The notes under the pieces are model-generated. The model was not told the DNA's origin, did no database searches, and saw nothing but the letters and a program-made list of their open reading frames with translations. A DNA stretch of 64,000 nucleotides from Sphingomonas palmae (GTDB lineage Bacteria; Pseudomonadota; Alphaproteobacteria; Sphingomonadales; Sphingomonadaceae), in contig NZ_FNZZ01000007.1 of assembly GCF_900109565.1 (NCBI RefSeq), forward strand, positions 17,582-81,581, in the 5' to 3' direction. This document shows, piece by piece, positions 56,029-64,000 of the stretch (the first letter of the stretch is position 1; the number at the start of each line of letters is the position of its first letter). The translations under genes and the position numbers were made by a program.

Positions 56029-57522
56029 ATGATCGACTGGCAGGACGAACACGGGACTCGTCACGGCGGCTCGCTGTTCGCCGCCTTCGCCGCGCTGGCG
56101 AATGGCGCGGCGTGGAGCTTTCCCGCGCTCCGCCCGCACCAGCGTGAGCCGTGGCACGCCTTCACCGTGCAGGTCGCCGCGCTCGCGCTGATCCACGCCG
56201 ATCGCGAGGCGCTGCCGCACGACGGGGCCGGATGGCGCGACCTGCTGCTCGCGCTCACCCCCGATTGCCCGGAGGCGTGGGAGCTCGTCGTCGACGATTG
56301 GAGCCGCCCCGCTTTGCTCCAGCCTCCGCTCGTCGCCGCGACTGATCGCGCCGCCTACAAGAACGTGCTCGCCACGCCGGACGCGCTCGACATGCTCGTC
56401 ACCGCCAAAAATCACGACGTGAAGCAGGCGCGCATGGTTCACGCGGGCGAGCAGGAATGGCTCTTCGCGCTCGTCACGCTGCAGACGTTCGAGGGTTTTC
56501 TCGGCGCTGGCAATTACGGCGTGTCGCGGATGAACGGCGGCTTCGCGACGCGCATGAGCATGGGCGTGCGACCCGCCGGGGGCGCCGCCGCCGCGTTCGC
56601 GCGCGACGTCCGCCGCCTCGTCGCCGACGCACGCGCGCGCCCCAGCCGCCGCACCGGCACGGCGCTGCTGTGGACCGTCTCGTGGGACGGCACGCAGTCG
56701 CTCGACTACGCGGGGCTCGATGAACTCTACGTCGAAATCTGCCGCCGCGTCCGCCTGCGCCGCACGGCCGCGGGTAACGTGGAGGCGCTCGCCGCCGGCT
56801 CGAAGGTCGCGCGCGTCGCCGCCGCGCTGATGAAAGGGCAGACCGGAGACCCTTGGGCGCCGCTCAAGGCCGACGCGACCGCCAGCCACACGCCGACCGG
56901 CGCGGGGTTCGGCTATCGCCAGATCGCGCAACTGCTCGATCCCGCACGCATCACGCGGCCACTGCTCGCGAAAGAGGACGACCGCGACGACGCGGACGCG
57001 CTCACCCTCGTCGCGACCGCGCTGGTCCGCGGACAGGGCAAGACCGAGGGGCTGCATCGCCGCGCGATTCGCCTTTCGCGCCTGCACGAGTTGGAGGACG
57101 GCGACCTGGCCGCACTCGACCGTGTTGGACAGATCGCCAACAAACGCGCCGCCGAGGCGGGCGAGGCCGGTCGCCGGCTGCGCCGCGCGCTTATCTCGCT
57201 GGTGCAGGGCGGACCCGACCAGGCGCGGCTCGACGACGAGGCGGCGAAGAAGAAGACCGCAGCCTGGATGACGCGCTTCGACGCGGGGGTCGACGCCACC
57301 TTCTTCGACGCGGCCTTCTGGGCGCAGGCGGCGCGCGACGAGGGCAACCATCTGCTCGCCTGGCGCACCCGGTTGCGCGCGCTCGCCGGTGGCGTGTTCG
57401 CCGACGCCGCGCGTACGGCCCCGCGAACGGAGGTGCGCCGCATCCGCGCACACGCCCGCGCGCGCGCACTGCTCGACGGACAAATGGCCAAGTGGATCAA
57501 GGACGCGCAACATGGCGAGTAA
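56029..57522 (+). CDS. cas8e: Cas8e (Cse1/CasA), Cascade large subunit
   Basis: Large subunit of type I-E Cascade (497 aa), which recognises the PAM and recruits Cas3. Family stretches include EWELVVDDWSRPALLQPP-like WELVVDDWSRPALLQPPL, VLATPDALDMLVTAKNHDVKQ, TLQTFEGFLGAGNYGVSRMNGG and TALLWTVSWDGTQSL. The C-terminal helical bundle is present. Its stop overlaps cas11 by 11 bases. Confidence 0.93.
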   Translation: MIDWQDEHGTRHGGSLFAAFAALANGAAWSFPALRPHQREPWHAFTVQVAALALIHADREALPHDGAGWRDLLLALTPDCPEAWELVVDDWSRPALLQPPLVAATDRAAYKNVLATPDALDMLVTAKNHDVKQARMVHAGEQEWLFALVTLQTFEGFLGAGNYGVSRMNGGFATRMSMGVRPAGGAAAAFARDVRRLVADARARPSRRTGTALLWTVSWDGTQSLDYAGLDELYVEICRRVRLRRTAAGNVEALAAGSKVARVAAALMKGQTGDPWAPLKADATASHTPTGAGFGYRQIAQLLDPARITRPLLAKEDDRDDADALTLVATALVRGQGKTEGLHRRAIRLSRLHELEDGDLAALDRVGQIANKRAAEAGEAGRRLRRALISLVQGGPDQARLDDEAAKKKTAAWMTRFDAGVDATFFDAAFWAQAARDEGNHLLAWRTRLRALAGGVFADAARTAPRTEVRRIRAHARARALLDGQMAKWIKDAQHGE

Positions 57523-58069
57523 GCCGCTCGATCGCGACGCCGCCGCCGGCACCGCGCCGAAAGACGTGATGACCTCGATCGCGGGGCAGATCGCGTATCT
57601 GCCGGCCGGACACCGCGCTGAGCTGCGCCGCATCTACCTGACCGGCCGCCACGCCGCCGACGGCATCGTCATCGGCCTGCTCCACCGCGCCGGCGTGACC
57701 ATGCCGGGCGACGCCGCGGCGTTCCATCCGTGGCGGCTGCTGGTCCACGCCGCCGCGCTGCTATCGGGCACCGCCGGCGCGCACCCGCATTCGCGCAGCA
57801 AGCGCCTCGGCACCGCGCTTCACGCGATCGGCCTGTCGGAGAACCGGCTGCTCCGCCTTACCGCCACGCGCGGCGACGCGCTCGACGCGCAGGTGATCCG
57901 CGCCGTGCGCATGCTCGCACAGGCGGGTGAGCGCACGATCAATCTGTGGACGCTGTTCGATCTCGTCGGCAACGACGAGGCAGCGGCCGAGGAAGCGCGA
58001 CTTCGCATCGCGCAGGATTATTACGCCGCCAGCGCGCGGTCGGACGAGGGGGATGAGCGTGACCAGTGA
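57512..58069 (+). CDS. cas11: Cas11e (Cse2/CasB), Cascade small subunit
   Basis: A 185-aa small subunit present in two copies per Cascade, stabilising the R-loop. It is helical, with ELRRIYLTGRH, FHPWRLLVHAAALLSG and AVRMLAQAGERTINLWTLFDLV matching Cse2. ATG 57512 overlaps the cas8e end and its own 3' end overlaps cas7e by 17 bases, consistent with coordinated translation. Confidence 0.9.
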   Translation: MASKPLDRDAAAGTAPKDVMTSIAGQIAYLPAGHRAELRRIYLTGRHAADGIVIGLLHRAGVTMPGDAAAFHPWRLLVHAAALLSGTAGAHPHSRSKRLGTALHAIGLSENRLLRLTATRGDALDAQVIRAVRMLAQAGERTINLWTLFDLVGNDEAAAEEARLRIAQDYYAASARSDEGDERDQ

Positions 58070-59297
58070 AGCCGGCGGCGTGGTGCCGAAGTTCATCCAG
58101 ATCCACTTTCTCGCCGCCTGGCCGGGCGCATTGCTCAACCGCGACGACGCCGGGCTCGCCAAGCGGCTGCCGTTTGGCAGTGCGATCCGCACGCGCATCT
58201 CGTCGCAATGCCTCAAACGCCACTGGCGCATGGCCGACGACGCCCACGCACTTCACGCGCTCGCCCGGCAGAACGGCGTCGAGGGCGTCCGGTCCAAGCT
58301 CGCGATCGAGCGCGAGGTGACCGGCCCCTTGCGCGCGCGCTTCGATGAGAAAGCGGTGGACGCAGTCGAGGGCGCGTTCCTGACCAAGTTTTACGGCAAG
58401 AACGCGAAGGACAAGCAACAGCGTCAGGCGTTGCTGTTCGGCCGTCCCGAACTCGCCTGGCTGCGCGAACAAGCCGAGCGGCTCCTGTCCGAAAACGCCG
58501 ATGCAAAGGCCGCGGGCGCCGCAGCGGAGGCGTGGATCAAGGAGGAGAAGGCGAACCTTAACCAGTTGCGCGACCAGAATGTGCTCGCCGCCTCGCTCGA
58601 GGCCGCGCTGTTCGGGCGCATGGTGACCAGCGACACGCGCGCAAACCGCGACGCCGCGATTCACGTCGCGCACGCGTTCACGGTCCACCCCGAACAGGCC
58701 GAGCTCGATTACTTCACCGTCGTCGACGACCTGCGCGACCGCGAACAGGGCGACGACGCGGGCGCGGCGGGTGTGTTCGATACCGAGCTGACCTCCGGGC
58801 TCTATTACGGCTACGTCGTCGTCGACGTGCCGCTGCTCGTCTCCAACCTGACCGGCTGCGCGCGCGCCGACTGGGCCGGCGACCACGACCGCGCGCTCGC
58901 GGCCCAGGTGGTCGAGCACCTCGTCCACTTGGTCGCCGAGGTGTCGCCCGGCGCGAAGAAGGGCTCGACCGCGCCGTACAGCCGCGCCGAGCTGGTGCTG
59001 GTGGAGGCAGGCGATCGCCAGCCGCGCACGCTTGCCAATGCGTTCCGCGACGCGGTCGAGACGCAGACGCGCAGCTCGAACGGCTCGCTCGGCAACCGCA
59101 CGGCGGAGAAACTCGCGCGGCACCTCTCCGCGATGGACAGGATGTACGAAACCGGTGAGGCGCGCCGCCACGCCGCATTGCCCGACCTGTCGCTCGACCT
59201 GCCGGAGGTGCTGGCGACGCCGATCCCCGGCAGCAGCCTGCGCGATCTCGCCGCCTGGGCGGGCGCTACGGTGCGCGACGCCGCGGTTGCCGCGTGA
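58053..59297 (+). CDS. cas7e: Cas7e (Cse4/CasC), Cascade backbone
   Basis: Backbone subunit of Cascade, 414 aa, six copies along the crRNA spacer. RRM-like signatures include FIQIHFLAAWPGALLNRDDAG, RTRISSQCLKRHWR, ALFGRMVTSDTRANRDAAIHVAHAFTVH and SNGSLGNRTAEKLARHL. The start ATG has GAGGGGG ahead. The family is usually about 350-400 aa. The inserted stretch at about residues 140-180 (Ala/Glu-rich, helical) may be a lineage extension. Confidence 0.94.
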   Translation: MSVTSEAGGVVPKFIQIHFLAAWPGALLNRDDAGLAKRLPFGSAIRTRISSQCLKRHWRMADDAHALHALARQNGVEGVRSKLAIEREVTGPLRARFDEKAVDAVEGAFLTKFYGKNAKDKQQRQALLFGRPELAWLREQAERLLSENADAKAAGAAAEAWIKEEKANLNQLRDQNVLAASLEAALFGRMVTSDTRANRDAAIHVAHAFTVHPEQAELDYFTVVDDLRDREQGDDAGAAGVFDTELTSGLYYGYVVVDVPLLVSNLTGCARADWAGDHDRALAAQVVEHLVHLVAEVSPGAKKGSTAPYSRAELVLVEAGDRQPRTLANAFRDAVETQTRSSNGSLGNRTAEKLARHLSAMDRMYETGEARRHAALPDLSLDLPEVLATPIPGSSLRDLAAWAGATVRDAAVAA

Positions 59298-60067
59298 GGC
59301 ACCTGCTCGTCGACCTCGACGCGCCGTTGATGAGCTTCGGCGGCGACGTGGTCGACGCCAACGGCGTCGTGCGCGATTTCCCCGCCAAGTCGATGATCGC
59401 GGGGCTGTTCGCCAACGCGCTCGGCTGGGAACGCTTCGACATCGACCGGCACGCTGATCTTCAAGCGCGGCTGACGATCGGCGCGGCGCGCGTTGCCGAA
59501 GGGAAGCGCGTGCAGGATTTCCAGACCGCCAAACTCGAGGCGAACGACCGCGGCTGGACCACGCGCGGCCGGGTCGAGGGACGCGCGGGCGGCGCCGACA
59601 CCTACAAGTCGCCGCACATCCGCTTCCGCGACATGGACGCCGACGCGCGCGTGCTGGTGACGTGTCGGCTCGCACCCGCCGACCAGGACGACAGCGCTCC
59701 CGATCTCCCCGCTCCCGATCTTGATAGCCTGGCGCACGCGCTCGCCCGCCCCGAACGCCCGTTGTTCATCGGTCGCAAGCCGTTCGTCCCCTCGCGCCCA
59801 CTGCTGCTCGGCGTCATCGAAGCGGAAACGATCCCCGCTGCGCTCGCCGCCGGCCTCGCTCTGCTGGACGGCGTGGAGCGGCGTGACCGCGTGCGCGCGC
59901 AATGGCCCTACGCGGAGCTGACGGGAGCGACACGCGCGCAGGCGGAGGCGGCGGGCGCGCAGGAAGACGCGCTCACCGACGAGCGTCACTGGCCCTCGGG
60001 CGTCCACGCCGGGCTTCGCCGCGTCATCCACGGTCGGCTCGACTGGCCGGCGGAGGCGACCGCGTGA
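59294..60067 (+). CDS. cas5e: Cas5e (CasD), Cascade 5' handle-binding subunit
   Basis: A 257-aa RAMP protein that caps the crRNA 5' handle. The N-terminal HLLVDLDAPLMSFGGD and RDFPAKSMIAGLFANALGW are characteristic, followed by VQDFQTAKLE and DARVLVTCRLAP. The start is a GTG overlapping the cas7e stop (GTGA), and its own stop overlaps cas6e the same way. Confidence 0.93.
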   Translation: MRHLLVDLDAPLMSFGGDVVDANGVVRDFPAKSMIAGLFANALGWERFDIDRHADLQARLTIGAARVAEGKRVQDFQTAKLEANDRGWTTRGRVEGRAGGADTYKSPHIRFRDMDADARVLVTCRLAPADQDDSAPDLPAPDLDSLAHALARPERPLFIGRKPFVPSRPLLLGVIEAETIPAALAAGLALLDGVERRDRVRAQWPYAELTGATRAQAEAAGAQEDALTDERHWPSGVHAGLRRVIHGRLDWPAEATA

Positions 60068-60885
60068 CGCTCCACCTGCTGCGGATCGGCATCGACCGTC
60101 ACGCGCTGCAACGCTTCGCGGTCGAGCGGCGGCTCGACGACGACGACGCGGGCTACGCGCTCCACGCCGCGCTCGCCGCGCGCTTCGGCGCCGCCGCGCC
60201 GCGTCCGTTCCGCTTTCTGCCCGATCATCCGCGTGGGGCCCACCTGCTTGGCTACGTCGCCGACGCCGCCGCACTTGGCGATGCCGCCGCACTCCCGCCC
60301 GCCGACGAAGGCATCGCCGCGATCTTCCCGGGCGATCACCAGCTGCAGCCGATGCCCGACGCGTGGCGCGAAGGCGCGCGCTACGCGTTCGAGGTGCGCG
60401 TCCGCCCCGTCGTGCGCTTCGGCAAGCAGGCGCGCGCCGCACGCAGTGAGCGCGGCGGCTGGCAACCGCGCGCGGGCGAGATCGACGCCTTCGTCGCCGC
60501 GTGCGAGCGCGCGGTCGCGACTGACAGAGGAGCGGGCGGCGCTCCCGATAGCGACAGCGAGTCCCTGAACATCGGCGGCGTCTCGCGCGAGGCGGTCTAC
60601 GCCGACTGGCTCGCCGCGCGGCTGAATGGCGCCGCGACGATCGAGCACGCGGCCTTGCGCGACTTCCGCCGCGCGCGCACCCGCCGCAACACGCACGCGG
60701 GCAAAAGCAATACAGGCGGGCAGCCACGCACCCGCGCGGTCGAGGGTCCCGATGCGGTCATGGCCGGCACGCTCGCGGTCGCCGACGCCGCCGCCTTCGC
60801 CGCGCTGCTCGCCGGTGGCGTCGGCCGACACGCCGCGTTTGGCTTCGGCATGCTCCTCCTCGCTCCACCCGGCCGCGCGGGTTAG
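60064..60885 (+). CDS. cas6e: Cas6e (Cse3/CasE), crRNA endonuclease
   Basis: Processes pre-crRNA by cutting at the base of the repeat hairpin, 273 aa. His34 in YALHAALAARFG aligns with the catalytic histidine of other Cas6e proteins. The C-terminal glycine-rich loop GGVGRHAAFGFGMLLL is intact. The GTG start overlaps the cas5e stop, and the longer frame from 59902 is not coding upstream. Family length is about 200-220, and the extra residues lie in Asp/Ser- and Arg-rich inserts (about 155-225). Confidence 0.92.
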   Translation: MTLHLLRIGIDRHALQRFAVERRLDDDDAGYALHAALAARFGAAAPRPFRFLPDHPRGAHLLGYVADAAALGDAAALPPADEGIAAIFPGDHQLQPMPDAWREGARYAFEVRVRPVVRFGKQARAARSERGGWQPRAGEIDAFVAACERAVATDRGAGGAPDSDSESLNIGGVSREAVYADWLAARLNGAATIEHAALRDFRRARTRRNTHAGKSNTGGQPRTRAVEGPDAVMAGTLAVADAAAFAALLAGGVGRHAAFGFGMLLLAPPGRAG

Positions 60886-61818
60886 ATGCTGTCGGGTCGC
60901 CTCGGGCTGGAGCGCGCGCGCATTCCGCACGCCGACCGGCACGGGTTGATCTGGCTCGATCGCGGGCGGCTGGAGGTGGAGGACGGCTGCCTGCGCTTCG
61001 TCACCACCGGCAGCGACGCGATGGCGGCGGGCGATTACCAGATCCCCTATCACACCATCTCGATCGTGCTGCTCGGGCCAGGCTCCAGCGTGACGCACGA
61101 TGCACTGCGCCTGCTCGCGCGGCACGGCTGCGCGCTCGCCGCGATCGGTGACGGCGCGGTACGCTTCTACACCGCGCCACCGCTGATGCCCGACACGTCC
61201 GCGCTCGCGCGCGCGCAGGTGCGGCGCTGGGCCGATACGAAACAGCGGATGGAGGTCGCGCGCGCGATGTACGCGATGCGCTTCGGCGAGATCGTGCGCA
61301 CGCGCGACATCGCGGTGCTGCGCGGACAGGAGGGTGCGCGGATCAAGCGTGCCTACGCACTCGCCGCCGAACGCCACGGTATCGCGTGGGGCGGACGCCG
61401 CTATGACCGCGAGAACCCGGAAGCCGGCGACCTCGCCAACCAGGCGATCAACCACGCCGGCGCGGCGATGACCGCGGCGGCGAGCGTCGCGGTGGCGGCG
61501 GTCGGCGCGATACCGCAGCTCGGCTTCGTTCACGAGGATTCAGGCCAGAGCTTCGTGCTCGATATCGCCGACCTCTACCGTCACGACGTGCTGCTCGACA
61601 TCGCCTTCTCCGCCGTGCGCGAAGCGCGCGCGGCGGGTGCGGCCCCGGTCGAGCGGCTGGTGCGCAAGCGCGCGGCGCTGCTGTTCCGTCAGCGCAGCGT
61701 CATTCCCGGCATGATCGACCGCATCAAGACGCTGCTGATGCCGGGGCAAGAAGGCGAGGTGATCGCAGACGCCGGCGCCGGCGCGGGAAGCGCGGCCGAA
61801 AGCAGGCGCGCGCCCTGA
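60886..61818 (+). CDS. cas1: Cas1e integrase
   Basis: The spacer-integration nuclease of the type I-E adaptation complex, 310 aa. The metal ligands Glu149 (GQEGARIKR), His216 and Asp226/Asp229 (FVHEDSGQSFVLDIADLYR) have the same spacing as in E. coli Cas1. The C-terminal tail after IKTLLMPGQEG is Ala/Ser-rich and likely disordered. The ATG follows the cas6e stop with no gap. Confidence 0.96.
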   Translation: MLSGRLGLERARIPHADRHGLIWLDRGRLEVEDGCLRFVTTGSDAMAAGDYQIPYHTISIVLLGPGSSVTHDALRLLARHGCALAAIGDGAVRFYTAPPLMPDTSALARAQVRRWADTKQRMEVARAMYAMRFGEIVRTRDIAVLRGQEGARIKRAYALAAERHGIAWGGRRYDRENPEAGDLANQAINHAGAAMTAAASVAVAAVGAIPQLGFVHEDSGQSFVLDIADLYRHDVLLDIAFSAVREARAAGAAPVERLVRKRAALLFRQRSVIPGMIDRIKTLLMPGQEGEVIADAGAGAGSAAESRRAP

Positions 61819-62141
61819 TGCCGCTCACGGTGATCATCACCCGCGATGTCGAGGACCGCTACCGCGGGCTGCTCGGCTCGGCGATGCTCGAACTGGCACC
61901 CGGCGTCTACGCGCAGCCGCGGATGAGCGCGGGCGTGCGCGGCCGCATCTGGGCGGTTGTCGAGGAATGGCACAACCGCCTGCGCCGCGGCAGCATCGTC
62001 ATGTGCTGGGCCGAACCCGCCTCCGCCGGCGGCCTAGGCCTCGCAACGCTCGGTGAGCCGCCAAAGCACGTCCTCGTCCACGATGCCCTCCTCCTCGTCC
62101 AACGCCCCCTTTCGCCGCGATCGACATTACTCAAGTCCTGA
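61818..62141 (+). CDS. cas2: Cas2e
   Basis: A 107-aa dimeric partner of Cas1 that forms the central scaffold of the integrase. The beta-alpha strand TVIITRDVEDRYRGLLGS, ELAPGVYAQPRMSAGVRGRIW and SIVMCWAEP match type I-E Cas2. Its ATG overlaps the cas1 stop (TGATG). It is the last gene before the array. Confidence 0.94.
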   Translation: MPLTVIITRDVEDRYRGLLGSAMLELAPGVYAQPRMSAGVRGRIWAVVEEWHNRLRRGSIVMCWAEPASAGGLGLATLGEPPKHVLVHDALLLVQRPLSPRSTLLKS

Positions 62142-62197
62142 GCGCACGCTCATGCTTCTTTGACAATGTGAGCCTATTCAGGCTACTAGCATATAGA
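62142..62197 (+). promoter_or_regulatory. CRISPR leader
   Basis: The 56 bp between cas2 and the first repeat, clearly AT-richer than the surroundings. A TTGACA -35 (62160-62165) and TACTAG -10-like element (62184-62189) are 18 bases apart and would start pre-crRNA just before the first repeat. Between them lies AGCCT/AGGCT, a 5-bp inverted repeat (62171-62175, 62180-62184). Another, TGAGCG/CGCTCA, overlaps the cas2 stop (62139-62152). Confidence 0.6.
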
Positions 62198-64000
62198 GGC
62201 TCCCCCGCACCCGCGGGGATCAACCCCGTCGAGTCAGTTTGGCGCGCTCGCCGGCCTTGGCTCCCCCGCACCCGCGGGGATCAACCCTCTCTGCGCGCAA
62301 GCTGCTCAGCTTCCAGCCAGGCTCCCCCGCACCCGCGGGGATCAACCCATCGTGCAGGCGTGGTGGGATTTGCAGGACGCGGCTCCCCCGCACCCGCGGG
62401 GATCAACCCCATCCCCCCTCCCCCTTCGGGGTCACGTCCCGGGCTCCCCCGCACCCGCGGGGATCAACCCGAGCCGGGCGGATGGGATGCGCTGAAAGGC
62501 GAGGCTCCCCCGCACCCGCGGGGATCAACCCACCGCATCGGGCATTGAGCTTGGCACCTACGAGGCTCCCCCGCACCCGCGGGGATCAACCCTTCGCCGG
62601 CAGCACGTCGGTGATCGGCTCGAAGGCTCCCCCGCACCCGCGGGGATCAACCCTCCTCGAGCGTCTCACGCCTGCGCACGTGCGGGGCTCCCCCGCACCC
62701 GCGGGGATCAACCCTTCGCCGGCAGCACGTCGGTGATCGGCTCGAAGGCTCCCCCGCACCCGCGGGGATCAACCCTCCTCGAGCGTCTCACGCCTGCGCA
62801 CGTGCGGGGCTCCCCCGCACCCGCGGGGATCAACCCTGTGATGCTCCACCCTGAAAACAGCAGGTGGAGGCTCCCCCGCACCCGCGGGGATCAACCCGGG
62901 CACGGCAGCAGCTTCTCGGGTTCGCTTGTGGCTCCCCCGCACCCGCGGGGATCAACCCCTTCACAGCGCCGGCCGCGAGCAGCGCCGAGCGGCTCCCCCG
63001 CACCCGCGGGGATCAACCCGAGGTGGAGATGGCCGCTCGCTGCGATCTCGCGGCTCCCCCGCACCCGCGGGGATCAACCCCGACAATCGAGGGCCTGGTC
63101 CGGGGCGATCAAGGCTCCCCCGCACCCGCGGGGATCAACCGCGAACATGCTCGACGTCCCGGCTAGGACCGCGGGCTCCCCCGCACCCGCGGGGATCAAC
63201 CCGCCGAATGGCAGCTCCACCACCGACGTTCCCAGGCTCCCCCGCACCCGCGGGGATCAACCCCGAGGACGACGCCCGGCGGCTGGGCGCGGAAGGGCTC
63301 CCCCGCACCCGCGGGGATCAACCCGCGGCCGTGGCAATGGACCGCAGCGTTCGGGCGGCTCCCCCGCACCCGCGGGGATCAACCCCTGATGCACGTCGCC
63401 CGGCGGTATGACTGGGAGGCTCCCCCGCACCCGCGGGGATCAACCCCGCGCCATCGCCAATGCGGAAGACCTGTTCGTGGCTCCCCCGCACCCGCGGGGA
63501 TCAACCCGATAGCCCGAAGGCGGGGCAGCGCGCGGGTTGGGCTCCCCCGCACCCGCGGGGATCAACCCGACCTCGACAATACCGGTGACGATAAGTGGCA
63601 GGCTCCCCCGCACCCGCGGGGATCAACCCGCGCTGATCGCCCATGTCCTGACGCGACACACGGCTCCCCCGCACCCGCGGGGATCAACCCCACCAGGTGG
63701 AGCTATGAACGCGCTGCTGTTCGGCTCCCCCGCACCCGCGGGGATCAACCCATACACCCGTCGCGTGTCATCGCCTTCCGAGGGGCTCCCCCGCACCCGC
63801 GGGGATCAACCGTGGCTGCGCGGGGCGGTAAACGCGACGGCGCCGGCTCCCCCGCACCCGCGGGGATCAACCCTTCTACGTCACCAACCCGAACCTCGGG
63901 CGATCGGCTCCCCCGCACCCGCGGGGATCAACCCATTTGCAAGGGCAATTTGCAGGCGCTGGTGTGGGCTCCCCCGCACCCGCGGGGATCAACCCTCGGC
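62198..64000 (+). CRISPR. Type I-E CRISPR array, 30 repeats, runs off the window
   Basis: Thirty 29-bp repeats at an exact 61-bp period (first 62198-62226, last 63967-63995) separate 29 complete 32-bp spacers and five bases of a thirtieth. Each repeat begins GGCTCCCC, contains a CCCCGC/GCGGGG hairpin and ends ATCAACCC, close to the standard I-E repeat in the same orientation as the cas genes. Transcription is therefore left to right, with the newest spacer at 62227-62258. Two repeats (starts 63113 and 63784) end in G instead of C. Spacers 7 and 8 recur as 9 and 10. The distal end is outside the window. Confidence 0.99.
62564..62807 (+). repeat. Tandem duplication of two repeat-spacer units
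   Basis: Positions 62564-62685 (repeat 7, spacer 7, repeat 8, spacer 8) are repeated base for base at 62686-62807. This 122-bp block therefore arose by recombination between repeats rather than by two new acquisitions. Confidence 0.95.

Noticed and set aside
62168..63411. Long open frames inside the CRISPR array (repeating peptides such as GSPAPAGINP, LPRTRGDQP and APPHPRGST)
   Set aside because: They are translations of the repeat in its three frames. The 61-bp period rotates frames and no start signal exists. Such products are a known misannotation.

Overview
The window comes from a GC-rich alphaproteobacterium, most likely a sphingomonad (Sphingomonas or a relative). Evidence for this includes a 5-aminolevulinate synthase (C4 haem pathway), the alphaproteobacterial division proteins FzlA and MipZ, and dense, often 4-bp-overlapping genes with strong GC bias at third codon positions. 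No rRNA or tRNA gene was recognised. No integrase or transposase was found.

Positions 1-40.6 kb are ordinary chromosome. In order: an NDUFA9-like dehydrogenase and uppP; gltD-gltB (glutamate synthase); fzlA and csaA; a LysR regulator divergent from glcB (malate synthase G); a lipocalin; a tyrosine-catabolic run on the minus strand (hppD, hmgA, a coupled Rieske ferredoxin); an M48 peptidase; hemA; murI divergent from plsY-dprA; topA; panC divergent from mipZ and a DnaJ-like gene; a phosphomannomutase/phosphoglucomutase; a Crp/Fnr regulator divergent from murA; a YhiN-type flavoprotein; a PLP gamma-family lyase/synthase; a tightly overlapping hydrolase-TPR-gloA-gloB operon; an autoregulated XRE/membrane-protein pair; and the peptidoglycan-recycling pair mpl/ldcA. 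This part ends in a decayed GH13 alpha-glucosidase with a nonsense codon, an internal deletion and two frameshifts.

Positions 40.7-64 kb are a defence locus. A minus-strand type I-E cas3 is followed, divergently, by four overlapping genes that match a class 1 DISARM system (drmD SNF2 helicase, drmMI adenine methylase, drmA helicase, drmB DUF1998). After 130 bp come the complete type I-E genes cas8e-cas11-cas7e-cas5e-cas6e-cas1-cas2 on the same strand, a 56-bp leader and a CRISPR array of 30 repeats at 61-bp period that runs off the window. A drmC-less DISARM module is therefore embedded inside a type I-E CRISPR-Cas locus, splitting cas3 from Cascade. The main observations here are this nesting, the missing drmC, a low-GC patch in the putative target-recognition part of DrmMI, a two-unit spacer duplication, and a variable last repeat base that may report the PAM.

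Apart from the CRISPR array and the pseudogene there is no stretch over 300 bases without a gene. Start codons were chosen from Shine-Dalgarno spacing and overlap with the preceding stop, so several differ from the longest reading frame.
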